Source: Candidatus Yonathbacteria bacterium RIFCSPHIGHO2_01_FULL_51_10
Lineage (GTDB): Bacteria > Patescibacteriota > Minisyncoccia > Phycocordibacterales > UBA1539_B
Assembly: GCA_001823505.1 (NCBI GenBank)
Contig: MHUS01000016.1
Location: 4,555-38,238, forward strand
Length of the DNA stretch: 33,684 nucleotides
Direction of reading: 5' to 3'
Shown: in pieces, positions 1 through 6,711 of the stretch
Numbering within the stretch: position 1 is the first letter of the stretch
How the letters are laid out: every line of letters begins with the position of its first letter
Position numbers and translations under genes: made by a program
The notes under the pieces: generated by a model
Database searches by the model: none
Told to the model about the DNA's origin: nothing
What the model saw: the letters and a program-made list of their open reading frames with translations, nothing else

Positions 1-936
1 CTCAGGCGCCGTCCAGCCGTCCTTGATCGTCCACCCGCGCGTCTCGTCTTCTCCCGTAGTGAAGTACGTGATGAGCCCCAGAAGCTCGTAACTTTTTTTG
101 ATGAGTTCGTCAACGCCGTTGCCGCCTTCTGCACCGAGTTCTTTTTTGAACGCGTCGCGCTCGGCACCTTCAAATCCCTGAAGCTCCTGCTCGATCTTCG
201 CATCAATGATAACGTAGCGCGCATTCGTTTCTTTCATGAGCGCGATGAGCTTAGTAAATCGCTCGTCTCCGCCATCCGGCAGACTCTCATCCAAATTCTT
301 CCCACCCGCTTTTTTGTTAAGCGCGTAGAGGATCGGCTTCTTGGTGAGAAGATGCAGCCCCTTGACGATCTTTTCTTCTTCCGTGGTCAGCGCCACCGAC
401 GAGGCAAGCTTGCCCGCCTCAAGCGCAGGCAAGATCTTTGATATCGCTTCCTTCTCCGCAAGGGCCGCTTTGTCGCCCCGCTTCGCGTCACGCTCGACAT
501 TCGCCAACCGCTTCGTCGCTGTCTGCATGTCGGCCAAGATAAGCTCCAGGTTGATCGTCTCAATGTCAGAGATGGGGTTTACTTTGCCATCCACATGGAT
601 CACGTTGTCGTCCTCAAAAATGCGCACGACCTCAAGGATCGCGTCCGTCTCACGGATATTGGCAAGAAATTTGTTCCCCAGACCTTCCCCTTCCGAGGCG
701 CCCTTGACCAGCCCGGCAATATCCACGAATTCCACTGCGGCGGGGATCTTTTTTGCCGACTTGGAAAGCACCGCGAGTTTGTCCAAGCGATCATCCGGCA
801 CCGCAACGACACCCACCGAAGGGTCAATGGTGCAGAACGGATAATTCTCCGCCGGCACCGCCTTTTCGGTAAGCGCGTTAAACAACGTGGATTTGCCCAC
901 GTTCGGAAGGCCGACGATGCCGATGGAGAGTGCCAT
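1..936 (-). CDS. ychF: Redox/ribosome-associated ATPase YchF (Obg-like), C-terminus cut by window edge
   Basis: Reading from the ATG at 936 down to base 1 gives 312 uninterrupted codons with no stop, so the gene runs off the left edge. The protein begins MALSIGIVGLPNVGKST, a Walker A/G1 motif of the Obg-HflX TRAFAC class at residues 9-17, followed by the DIAGLVKGASEGEGLGN G3 region. The G4 region is the loose NKKAG/NLDE type, as expected for YchF, which prefers ATP over GTP. The visible end (GWTIKDGWTAPE) matches the start of the YchF TGS domain. YchF binds ribosomes and is linked to translation control and oxidative stress. No Shine-Dalgarno is seen. A 74-residue unknown ends 12 nt upstream, so the two are probably co-transcribed. 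Confidence 0.93.
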   Translation of the reverse strand, partial: MALSIGIVGLPNVGKSTLFNALTEKAVPAENYPFCTIDPSVGVVAVPDDRLDKLAVLSKSAKKIPAAVEFVDIAGLVKGASEGEGLGNKFLANIRETDAILEVVRIFEDDNVIHVDGKVNPISDIETINLELILADMQTATKRLANVERDAKRGDKAALAEKEAISKILPALEAGKLASSVALTTEEEKIVKGLHLLTKKPILYALNKKAGGKNLDESLPDGGDERFTKLIALMKETNARYVIIDAKIEQELQGFEGAERDAFKKELGAEGGNGVDELIKKSYELLGLITYFTTGEDETRGWTIKDGWTAPE

Positions 937-948
937 ACTTGTTATTTT

Positions 949-1173
949 CTACCCATTGAGCGCTTTGAGCTCTGCCGCATGCGCCTGCATAACTGCCATC
1001 ATGGCCTGCTCTTGACCCATGCCGGCCTTTATCTTTGCTTGCGCCTCTTCGGCGATCTTCTGAAAGAGCGCGGGGTTCTTTTGCACGAGGTTAATCACCT
1101 GATCGATCTGCTCATCGCTCACTCCCGGCATCTTGGACTTGATCATCTTCTTTATGAGAAATTCTTTTATCAT
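949..1173 (-). CDS. Small helical protein of unknown function, 74 aa
   Basis: I do not recognise this protein. It is 74 residues, basic at the N-terminus (MIKEFLIKKMIKSKM) and otherwise helix-forming, with the segment VSDEQIDQVINLVQKNP and an Ala/Met/Gln-rich tail ending KALNG. It has no signal peptide and no cysteines. It lies 12 nt upstream of ychF on the same strand and is likely its operon partner. No Shine-Dalgarno precedes the first ATG; an internal ATG at codon 10 or 15 is a possible alternative start. Small proteins with this look often precede housekeeping genes in Patescibacteria, but this is an impression from memory, not a homology call. Confidence 0.6.
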   Translation of the reverse strand: MIKEFLIKKMIKSKMPGVSDEQIDQVINLVQKNPALFQKIAEEAQAKIKAGMGQEQAMMAVMQAHAAELKALNG

Positions 1174-1237
1174 GAATTATGAACATTTACTTCGTAATGC
1201 CCGAGAGTGTACCAGAAAACCGCTCTACCGACAAACG

Positions 1238-2266
1238 CTAAGAAACTTCAATAATAGTCGGTGCAGACAAGCTCTCATTAACGTAGGGCTGAAAGGTATC
1301 CGTGAAATCAACCATGGTCGGGGTTACGGTTTTTACGGCGCCATTCTCAAACACGACCGAGAGCATCAAGCCGTGGTGAGTATCGGCGGAAAAATTCTGG
1401 TCAAACACAAAGTTGCCCAGACTGTACGCAATGTACCCACCGTGGTACTGCTCCACCTCCTCAACCACATGGGGGTGATGTCCGATCACGAGCGCAGCCC
1501 CGGCATCGATCGTCTGGTGCGCGATGTCCTCCTGCCACGCATTGTGCGCTGTTTTGTATTCCTCTCCCCAGTGATACGAAACGATCACCACATCGGCGGC
1601 TTGTTTTGCCGCGGCGATATCCTGCTTGACCGCCTCAATATCAAGAAACGCTACTGCGGGATGGGCATCGACCGTCGTAACTCCCCGTGGGATCAGGTTC
1701 GTGTACCCAAGAAAGGCAAAGCGTGTACCGTTCACCGTGCGGATCACCGGCGTGTGGGCACCGGCATGATCCATCCCGCCACCGGCATGGCCGATACCTA
1801 CACTATCAAGAAGTGCAAGGGTGTCCGTATACGCATCCCCGCCATAATCCCACGCATGATTGTTGGCGGTCGACACCACGTCAAAGTCCGCGTTCTTTAG
1901 ACCCTGTACGGCCTGCGGATCAGCACGAAAAGAATAGATGCTCCCCATGTTGGTCCCACGGTCTGAAATGGGACTCTCAAGATTGGCAAAGGCAAGATCT
2001 GCGGTGCGGATCTGTTCTGTTATCAATGCGAATGGATAATCAACATCCTCACGCTTGTGCATAATGTTGCCGATACCACGCGAAAGCATAATATCCCCCA
2101 CAAAAAGGAGTGAGGCGGTCGCGGGCAAGCCCTCGGAGGTAGTGACAATGGCTGTCTGTGCCGGAGCTACTGAAAAGACAGCACGATTGATATTAGGGTC
2201 AATAATGGTCAGTGCCAGCGTCAAGAAACTGACCACGGCAACACAGGACATAAGTAAATATTTCAT
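1238..2266 (-). CDS. CapA-family metallophosphatase-like protein (PGA_cap), 342 aa
   Basis: The protein has an N-terminal hydrophobic segment (residues 4-22) that acts as signal or anchor, then a CapA/YwtB-type calcineurin-like fold. Visible motifs are LLFVGDIMLSRGI (D58), FANLESP (N95, E97), TANNHAWDYG (N136, H137), VSYHWGEEY (H232) and a metal-binding GHHPHV at 262-267, followed by YSLGNFVFDQ. CapA proteins take part in poly-gamma-glutamate capsule formation; many relatives are exported metal-dependent phosphoesterases of unknown substrate. No capB, capC or capE neighbours are present, so a polyglutamate role cannot be claimed. There is no Shine-Dalgarno; an extended -10 (TGC-TACAGT, 2287-2295) lies 20 nt before the ATG. 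Confidence 0.9.
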   Translation of the reverse strand: MKYLLMSCVAVVSFLTLALTIIDPNINRAVFSVAPAQTAIVTTSEGLPATASLLFVGDIMLSRGIGNIMHKREDVDYPFALITEQIRTADLAFANLESPISDRGTNMGSIYSFRADPQAVQGLKNADFDVVSTANNHAWDYGGDAYTDTLALLDSVGIGHAGGGMDHAGAHTPVIRTVNGTRFAFLGYTNLIPRGVTTVDAHPAVAFLDIEAVKQDIAAAKQAADVVIVSYHWGEEYKTAHNAWQEDIAHQTIDAGAALVIGHHPHVVEEVEQYHGGYIAYSLGNFVFDQNFSADTHHGLMLSVVFENGAVKTVTPTMVDFTDTFQPYVNESLSAPTIIEVS

Positions 2267-2286
2267 GGAGTAGAAGACTTAAAAAT

Positions 2287-2295
2287 ACTGTAGCA
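2287..2295 (-). promoter_or_regulatory. Possible extended -10 promoter for the CapA-like gene
   Basis: On the minus strand TGC-TACAGT lies 20 nt before the ATG at 2266, just after the terminator hairpin of the preceding gene. No good -35 is visible. Inference from pattern only. Confidence 0.35.
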
Positions 2296-2319
2296 AAAAG
2301 GCCCCAACGGGGCAAATGT

Positions 2320-2347
2320 AAAGCCCGCAACTTTCGTTGCGGGCTTT
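2320..2347 (-). terminator. Hairpin terminator after the 311-aa secreted coiled-coil gene
   Basis: A perfect 12-bp stem (2320-2331 with 2336-2347) with a TTTC loop, ending in GGGCTTT on the minus strand. A second short GC hairpin (2301-2313) follows. It lies 50 nt after the stop of the gene at 2397-3332. The T tract is short but the stem is strong. Confidence 0.65.
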
Positions 2348-2396
2348 GTAAAAGAATTCATGTACTTCATGTGAGAGCTATGCGCCTCTCACCGCG

Positions 2397-3332
2397 CTAA
2401 CCATCCGGCTCCGGAAGATGCAGGATATCTTCTCGGGTGATGCCGGTACCCTCGAACATTTTGATGCACACGAGGAGCGCTCGTTTCACCTCTTTGAGCG
2501 GCACACCTTCGGCATAGTCGGGACAGTCAGGGAACCTGATAATGGGTCCGTTCTTGTCGTACCCGGCGATATCAAGATCAAACGTTCTCCCTTTGATGTC
2601 ATAGGGCCACTTTTTGGTAACCATTGAGCCCAGGAGCTTATCAAGAGTGACACCGAGTCTTTCGGCGTAATCCATCATCTCTGCAGATCCGCTAAGCTTG
2701 CGCGCCAGCCCATCTTTACGGCCAGCGAAGTACCAGCGCAACAGAAACGCGGCGACGAGCACCATGTACAACACAAATAGCACTATCCGCTCTGAGCGCA
2801 ACCCACTTACCTCTTTTTTCGATGCGGCGATAGCCCTTTCCGCTTGTGCCGCCTGCGCTTGTTCAAGTGTAAAATGAAGCTGCAGAGACACAACTTTTTG
2901 CTCTGCGATTTCGACTCGTTTCCTGAGGTCTTCATTTTCATGAACCAGCGCGTCGGCGTTCAGCTGAAGGCCTTTCAGTTGCTCTAAAACCTGGGGCGGT
3001 ACCGTATCAGCAGGTTTTGTCGGTGACAAAATTGCGGTTGATACAACAACGTTGCAGGGAACTCGCAACTCCAGGCCGGCTGGCAGCACCTCAAACTCCC
3101 CCTTGGTGCAATTGCGGAAATGTTTTCCGTTCATTGCGCAGGTCGCTTTTTTGTATGCCGCAAACGAAAGTATCTTGTCGCTCTTGTTCCAGCAATTCCA
3201 GACGTAATGCCCACGGTTGATGGTGCACGTTCCGTTGGGTGAAGTGACTGCAGTTGTCGGTTTCTCAGCGGCGAATGCCGACGAGACCAACCCAATCAAA
3301 AGTACCAACAGCAAGAGAATTCTGGCTCTCAT
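2397..3332 (-). CDS. Secreted/membrane protein with paired cysteine motifs, coiled coil and one TM helix, 311 aa
   Basis: Function unknown. Residues 1-21 form a clear signal peptide (ILLLLVLLIGLVSSAFA). The exported part carries two similar motifs of the form C-x-x-N-...-H-(Y/F)-...-N-C, at C36-C47 and C65-C75. A coiled coil rich in Glu, Gln and Ala spans about 115-170. A membrane helix follows (VLFVLYMVLVAAFLLRWYF), then a cytoplasmic tail of about 100 residues with an LDKLLGSMV segment. The start is fixed by a strong Shine-Dalgarno, GGAGG 7 nt before the ATG. A TTGACA-17-TATTAC promoter lies at 3401-3429 and a hairpin terminator at 2320-2347, so this looks like a single-gene unit. Confidence 0.8.
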   Translation of the reverse strand: MRARILLLLVLLIGLVSSAFAAEKPTTAVTSPNGTCTINRGHYVWNCWNKSDKILSFAAYKKATCAMNGKHFRNCTKGEFEVLPAGLELRVPCNVVVSTAILSPTKPADTVPPQVLEQLKGLQLNADALVHENEDLRKRVEIAEQKVVSLQLHFTLEQAQAAQAERAIAASKKEVSGLRSERIVLFVLYMVLVAAFLLRWYFAGRKDGLARKLSGSAEMMDYAERLGVTLDKLLGSMVTKKWPYDIKGRTFDLDIAGYDKNGPIIRFPDCPDYAEGVPLKEVKRALLVCIKMFEGTGITREDILHLPEPDG

Positions 3333-3400
3333 GGTTATTCCTCCTTTGCTCTGAAGTAACTGAATTTTAAAAAGGGCAGAAATTAGTGTTTTCTGTCGTT

Positions 3401-3429
3401 GTAATACACCATAAATACAAAAATGTCAA
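3401..3429 (-). promoter_or_regulatory. Sigma70-type promoter for the 311-aa secreted gene
   Basis: On the minus strand TTGACA (3424-3429), a 17-nt spacer and TATTAC (3401-3406). The predicted transcript starts about 60 nt before the Shine-Dalgarno-led ATG at 3332. It lies directly after the tRNA-Pro pair. Confidence 0.7.
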
Positions 3430-3475
3430 GGCCTCCCGAGACGGCGCGAGTTGCATACCATCTTTTTTATTTCTT

Positions 3476-3546
3476 TCGGGCTGCCGGGAATCGAACCCGG
3501 CCTACATCCACCCCATGGACGCGTACTGCCGATATACTACAGCCCG
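3476..3546 (-). tRNA. tRNA-Pro(GGG)
   Basis: The minus strand folds as a complete cloverleaf: acceptor CGGGCTG with CAGCCCG, D arm GTAT/GTAC, anticodon stem CGTCC with GGATG, loop ATGGGGT giving anticodon GGG, and T arm CCGGG-TTCGATT-CCCGG. The C1:G72 pair, discriminator A73 and G37 are proline features. CCA is not encoded. Confidence 0.95.
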
Positions 3547-3579
3547 GCCTTTACTTCACGCGACTTCACTTAACGCCTT

Positions 3580-3650
3580 TCGGGCCGCCGGGAATCGAAC
3601 CCGGTCTATACGCACCCGAAGCGTATGTACTACCGGTATACTACGGCCCG
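3580..3650 (-). tRNA. tRNA-Pro(CGG)
   Basis: Full cloverleaf on the minus strand: acceptor CGGGCCG with CGGCCCG, D arm GTAT/GTAC, anticodon stem TACGC with GCGTA, loop TTCGGGT giving anticodon CGG, and T arm CCGGG-TTCGATT-CCCGG. CCA is not encoded. It is 33 nt upstream of tRNA-Pro(GGG) and near-identical in acceptor, D and T arms, so the pair probably arose by tandem duplication and is co-transcribed. Confidence 0.95.
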
Positions 3651-3702
3651 TCTTTCACAAAGACCGAGATACTTTAGCACAAAGCGAGCGTTTCAAAAAG
3701 CC

Positions 3703-4470
3703 TTACGACTTCTGTCGGTGTGCTTGTTGCACATCACGCGCGGCTTTACGGTATTCGCAGTAATCACACTCCGCTCCCACCGCGGGGATCTCTTTGCTCT
3801 CAAGGCACGCTTTGATGTCTTTAAGTGTCCCCTCCACCCACGAGTCATCACCCTTGTGTGCGATGAGTGTCACCTCAAACTCAAGCTTGCCGTCGAACGC
3901 CTTGCGGTCTTTTGTCGCATTTGCATATACGAAATATCCCGTGGGAGAAACCTCAAATCCTTTTCTGCGCAAAAGCCACTGATATATTTCCATCTGCCGT
4001 TTATAACCATCGTGCCAGTCTTGATCAAGCGCGTTGATCTCCTCATCTTTGCTCGTCGCTTTGTAGTCCACAACAATAAGCTCACCGGCAGGATTCACCC
4101 ACACGTCGTCCACCGCGCCAGAGACGGTGAAGCCAGTCGGCTTGTGACTGTGCTCAATTCCCTTGAAGTTCTCACGCCACACGTCGAGGTCATCGTGTGC
4201 GAACGGCACCGCATCTACGCCATACTGCTTCATCAGCGGATGCGCGGTCTTGCCCGCGCGGTGGATATCAAATTCTTTCTTGAGCAAGTGGTCAACGGCG
4301 CTGTTTAAGTTGAAGGGGAATCCGGGCGGACGCGCAGTGCCCAACTTGTTGTCAATATAAAAACACCGCGGACACTGCACGAAGAGGTCTATCTTCGAGC
4401 GGGAGAGCCGCCACTTCGGCCCACCATAATTCCAATCAGTCTTGCGATGCGGTTTGTAGAATGAGGACAT
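3703..4470 (-). CDS. PD-(D/E)XK nuclease superfamily protein (RecB/Cas4-like) with four cysteines, 255 aa
   Basis: The sequence shows the PD-(D/E)XK pattern: SGAVDDVW (D121/D122), then LIVVDYKAT (D135, K137), then QMEIYQW (Q159, Y163), the usual RecB-nuclease motif order. Cysteines C33 and C36 (CPRC) near the N-terminus and C235 and C238 (CDYC) near the C-terminus could bind an Fe-S cluster, as in Cas4 and AddB-type nucleases, although those usually have one N-terminal and three C-terminal ligands. Expected role: DNA end processing in repair. No cas genes or CRISPR array are nearby, so a CRISPR role is not supported. It starts 4 nt after the stop of the upstream gene (TAA-TATT-ATG), suggesting translational coupling. 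Confidence 0.85.
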   Translation of the reverse strand: MSSFYKPHRKTDWNYGGPKWRLSRSKIDLFVQCPRCFYIDNKLGTARPPGFPFNLNSAVDHLLKKEFDIHRAGKTAHPLMKQYGVDAVPFAHDDLDVWRENFKGIEHSHKPTGFTVSGAVDDVWVNPAGELIVVDYKATSKDEEINALDQDWHDGYKRQMEIYQWLLRRKGFEVSPTGYFVYANATKDRKAFDGKLEFEVTLIAHKGDDSWVEGTLKDIKACLESKEIPAVGAECDYCEYRKAARDVQQAHRQKS

Positions 4471-4474
4471 AATA

Positions 4475-5188
4475 TTAGTGTACCGTATCTCCTCGTTTCT
4501 CGCCAGAAAATTCTGCTTGCCGTGTATTTATAAACAAAAACTCCCCCAGCACGAAATAGTTGGGGGAGAAATGAAGAGAGTTGCGAACGCCCGCAAACCA
4601 CCAGTCGTCGCGCCAGACGTGGCCGCTACGGTCGACGTACACGAGGCGCTCGCCGTCCCAGCGTCGGAAGGCGGCGAAGCACCACTTGCCATCACCATCT
4701 TTCCATTGACTGCCATTTGGATGGTCGTCCGCAAAAGCAGGGTCGGCTTCGTTGATGGCTGCTTCTGCGTATAGATCTGGCTTGAGCCCCAGCGACTCAT
4801 ATTTCTTCGCGAGATCATCGTTGCTGATCGTACAACTTTCTTTGAAGAGATACACGTCGACTTCTTCGCCTTCGCCTCGTGGCATGCTGTCCACAACCTT
4901 GCGGTCCGTGTACTGCTTGCGGCCAGTGGCGTCCAGGACTTCCTGTGGTGAGCGGATGCGGTTCACCCGAACACGGCGCACGATCATACCGCTGACCGCC
5001 TCGACACGCTTACGAAGCACCGCCACCTGTTCGGCCACGTATTCCGGTTGGCCGAGGACATGTTGCACGATATTGGAACCGAGTTCTCCGCGGTGTTTGC
5101 GCAGTAAGGCGCGATAGATGTCGACAGCCTTGTCGATTTGACCGTCAGTCATGGGTAGTACTACGGATGGGGTCACGACGTTCGTCAT
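4475..5188 (-). CDS. Hypothetical protein, 237 aa
   Basis: I do not recognise this protein. It has no signal peptide or TM helix. The first half is charged and helical (about residues 15-80); the second half is rich in Asp, Trp and Phe, with SQWKDGDGKWCFAAFRRW and VWRDDWWFAG. An upstream in-frame ATG at 5257 exists, but the ATG at 5188 is chosen because AGGAG lies 8-9 nt before it. A strong promoter (TTGACA-17-TATATT) is at 5249-5277. A terminator-like hairpin with a T tract lies inside the last 95 nt of the reading frame (4541-4568), so a shorter transcript or an annotation artefact at the 3' end is possible. The downstream nuclease gene starts 4 nt after its stop. Confidence 0.75.
   Translation of the reverse strand: MTNVVTPSVVLPMTDGQIDKAVDIYRALLRKHRGELGSNIVQHVLGQPEYVAEQVAVLRKRVEAVSGMIVRRVRVNRIRSPQEVLDATGRKQYTDRKVVDSMPRGEGEEVDVYLFKESCTISNDDLAKKYESLGLKPDLYAEAAINEADPAFADDHPNGSQWKDGDGKWCFAAFRRWDGERLVYVDRSGHVWRDDWWFAGVRNSLHFSPNYFVLGEFLFINTRQAEFSGEKRGDTVH
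4541..4568 (-). terminator. Terminator-like hairpin inside the 3' end of a coding region
   Basis: On the minus strand an 8-bp GC-rich stem (4561-4568 with 4541-4548, 12-nt loop) is followed at once by TTTTTGTTTATAAA. This is an intrinsic-terminator pattern, but it lies within the frame of the 237-aa gene, about 65 nt before its stop, and upstream of the nuclease gene. Confidence 0.5.
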
Positions 5189-5248
5189 GGCGTCATCTCC
5201 TTTTGTAATGTGCTTCCGGGGATCTGCCGGACCAGTTATACTGATTAT

Positions 5249-5277
5249 AATATACACCTTTGTGCTCTTTTTGTCAA
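5249..5277 (-). promoter_or_regulatory. Strong sigma70-type promoter for the 237-aa gene
   Basis: On the minus strand TTGACA (5272-5277), a 17-nt spacer ending in TG, and TATATT (5249-5254), about 60 nt before the ATG at 5188. It is among the best consensus matches in the window. Confidence 0.75.
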
Positions 5278-5311
5278 TAGCATGCGGAAATATGGATTTA
5301 CTTTCAAAATC

Positions 5312-6022
5312 CTACACATTCACATAATCTCGCCAGTATTCGTAGAGCTGTTTGGTGGCGCGGAGGTCGCCCGTGTTGTAGCGCGCGATGTCCAAGAACT
5401 TTTTCTCAGCGAAAAGGCGGCCGACGTCATCGCCCGTGACACCCTCTGCTTTGGGGCTCTCGATGCCGAGTGCACGGCACCACAGGTGCAAACTCCCCCT
5501 GCGGCGCATGGCACCATAGAATGAAAGCTGATCAAGCAGATCGATGTGCCGCGCACCCGCGCGCTGACTTGAGAGGTAGCGATTGGTGAGTAGATTTTTC
5601 GTCGGGCGAATATGATGCACCGCCGAGCGCACCATAAGAAACGGCACATCAAACCCGCGCCCGTTGAAACTCACGAATTCTTGATAGTGCTTCACTCCTT
5701 CCCAAAAATGGATGAGCATCTCTTCCTCGGTCATCTGCTTAAAGGTGACATCGTCTTCTTCACGGTCGGCGAATTTTTCACCTGGTGCCTGATAGTACAC
5801 CACCGTCTTGTTGCGGTCATAATCAAGCACGCCGATCGCCGCGATCTCGCCGGTGAGGGGAGAAAAGCCGAGGCGCGTTTTTAAGTCCTTGAGCTCCGCT
5901 TCATACTCAGCCTCACTCCCCGCCTCGCGACGCATCCAGTGGGTCAGTGCATCCTGCGTCGTAGGATCAAGCGAGTCAAAGTCCTCACCGATCGTTTCAA
6001 TATCAAAAATAAGGGTTGCCAT
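5312..6022 (-). CDS. DEDDy-type 3'-5' exonuclease, PolB-exonuclease-like, 236 aa
   Basis: The protein matches the family of predicted 3'-5' exonucleases related to the exonuclease domain of DNA polymerase B (PF10108 type). Motif Exo I is IFDIETIG (D7, E9), Exo II is SFNGRGFDVPFL (D125), and Exo III is the DEDDy form YNTGD (Y215, D219). All four acidic residues and the tyrosine are present, so it should be active on DNA 3' ends with two metal ions. No polymerase domain is attached. It has its own terminator-bounded unit: the terminator of the preceding gene lies at 6057-6082, and a TATACT -10 (6034-6039) lies 11 nt before the ATG, predicting a leader of only a few bases. Confidence 0.9.
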   Translation of the reverse strand: MATLIFDIETIGEDFDSLDPTTQDALTHWMRREAGSEAEYEAELKDLKTRLGFSPLTGEIAAIGVLDYDRNKTVVYYQAPGEKFADREEDDVTFKQMTEEEMLIHFWEGVKHYQEFVSFNGRGFDVPFLMVRSAVHHIRPTKNLLTNRYLSSQRAGARHIDLLDQLSFYGAMRRRGSLHLWCRALGIESPKAEGVTGDDVGRLFAEKKFLDIARYNTGDLRATKQLYEYWRDYVNV

Positions 6023-6033
6023 GAGATACGTGT

Positions 6034-6039
6034 AGTATA
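6034..6039 (-). promoter_or_regulatory. Possible -10 element giving a near-leaderless exonuclease mRNA
   Basis: TATACT on the minus strand, 11 nt before the ATG at 6022. No -35 match is obvious and no Shine-Dalgarno is present. Confidence 0.35.
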
Positions 6040-6050
6040 CGCCGACCTAC

Positions 6051-6082
6051 AAAAAAGTGCACCACCCTTGTGGGTGGTGCAC
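6051..6082 (-). terminator. Intrinsic terminator after the 157-aa secreted gene
   Basis: A perfect 11-bp stem (6057-6067 with 6072-6082), TTGT/ACAA loop, followed on the minus strand by TTTTTT. It lies 21 nt after the stop at 6104. Confidence 0.9.
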
Positions 6083-6103
6083 TGCCATAGGGGGTATTCC
6101 TGA

Positions 6104-6577
6104 CTAGAAGTGCCCTGTGTTTTCGTACACGAGAGCACCACGAGCACGAGATTTCTTTTTCTCAGGAGAGATGCAGGATATTTCGTCCCCCGTCCAAACC
6201 GAGAAGCCTGCGGGAGAAGTCACCTTTGCGCCCCGTGGAGCAATGACCGTTCCGTCGCGTTTAACTTGCACATCCCGCTTTTCGCTATCAGGTACGACCA
6301 CTTGGTGTGTCTCGAGCAAAACGCGGGGAATGTTTTCCTCGGGGACCCCTTCCATCAAAAGCTGCTGCTCCATTTTTGACATCTCGCTTTCGGCCTCAGG
6401 TAGCGTCGTCGCATTTGTGTAATGTGTCCAGTACTTGCCTCCGAAACGAAAAAACACCGCTGGGGAATCTTTGATAAAATACATGCAGTTTTTATCAACT
6501 TCCCGATACTCACGTCCTTTCGCGGTGATAGAGATCAAAAGCATTGCTGCAACACACATACTATGCGCGATTTTCAT
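6104..6577 (-). CDS. Small secreted protein of unknown function, 157 aa
   Basis: I do not recognise the family. The start at 6577 is chosen over an in-frame ATG at 6766 because GGGGGAG lies just before it and because the protein then begins with a signal peptide (MKIAHSMCVAAMLLISITAKG). The mature part is hydrophilic, with two cysteines (NCMYF and ISCIS) that could form a disulfide, and a PRGAKVTSPAGFSVWTGDE segment that looks beta-rich. It is a single-gene unit with its own terminator at 6051-6082. A TTGACA box at 6640-6645 and a TAGTAT at 6631-6636 lie upstream, but they are not at standard spacing to each other, so the promoter is unclear. Confidence 0.72.
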   Translation of the reverse strand: MKIAHSMCVAAMLLISITAKGREYREVDKNCMYFIKDSPAVFFRFGGKYWTHYTNATTLPEAESEMSKMEQQLLMEGVPEENIPRVLLETHQVVVPDSEKRDVQVKRDGTVIAPRGAKVTSPAGFSVWTGDEISCISPEKKKSRARGALVYENTGHF

Positions 6578-6654
6578 GGCTCCCCCTTTTGAGATTGATG
6601 AATTGGTGATGTGCTGTAACTTCTTGCACCATACTACACTGTCAAAATTTTTGC

Positions 6655-6690
6655 AAAAAAAAATGCCCCCGTTCGTAAGAACAGGGGCAT
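6655..6690 (-). terminator. Intrinsic terminator after the 316-aa exported gene
   Basis: A long stem (6663-6669 with 684-6690, continued by 6671-6674 with 6679-6682 across one mismatch) with loop GTAA, followed on the minus strand by nine T. It lies 21 nt after the stop at 6712. Confidence 0.92.
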
Positions 6691-6711
6691 CAAACCGGCC
6701 GACCCTCAGGG

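Noticed and set aside
1133..1900. Plus-strand open frame of 255 codons opposite the CapA-like gene
   Set aside because: The CapA frame has all family motifs; the plus-strand product has no recognisable feature.
1238..2266. Poly-gamma-glutamate capsule operon
   Set aside because: Only a CapA-like protein is present; capB, capC and capE are missing, so no pathway claim is made.
3703..4470. Cas4 of a CRISPR system
   Set aside because: The fold and cysteines are similar, but no cas genes, repeats or spacers occur in the window and the cysteine layout is two plus two instead of one plus three.
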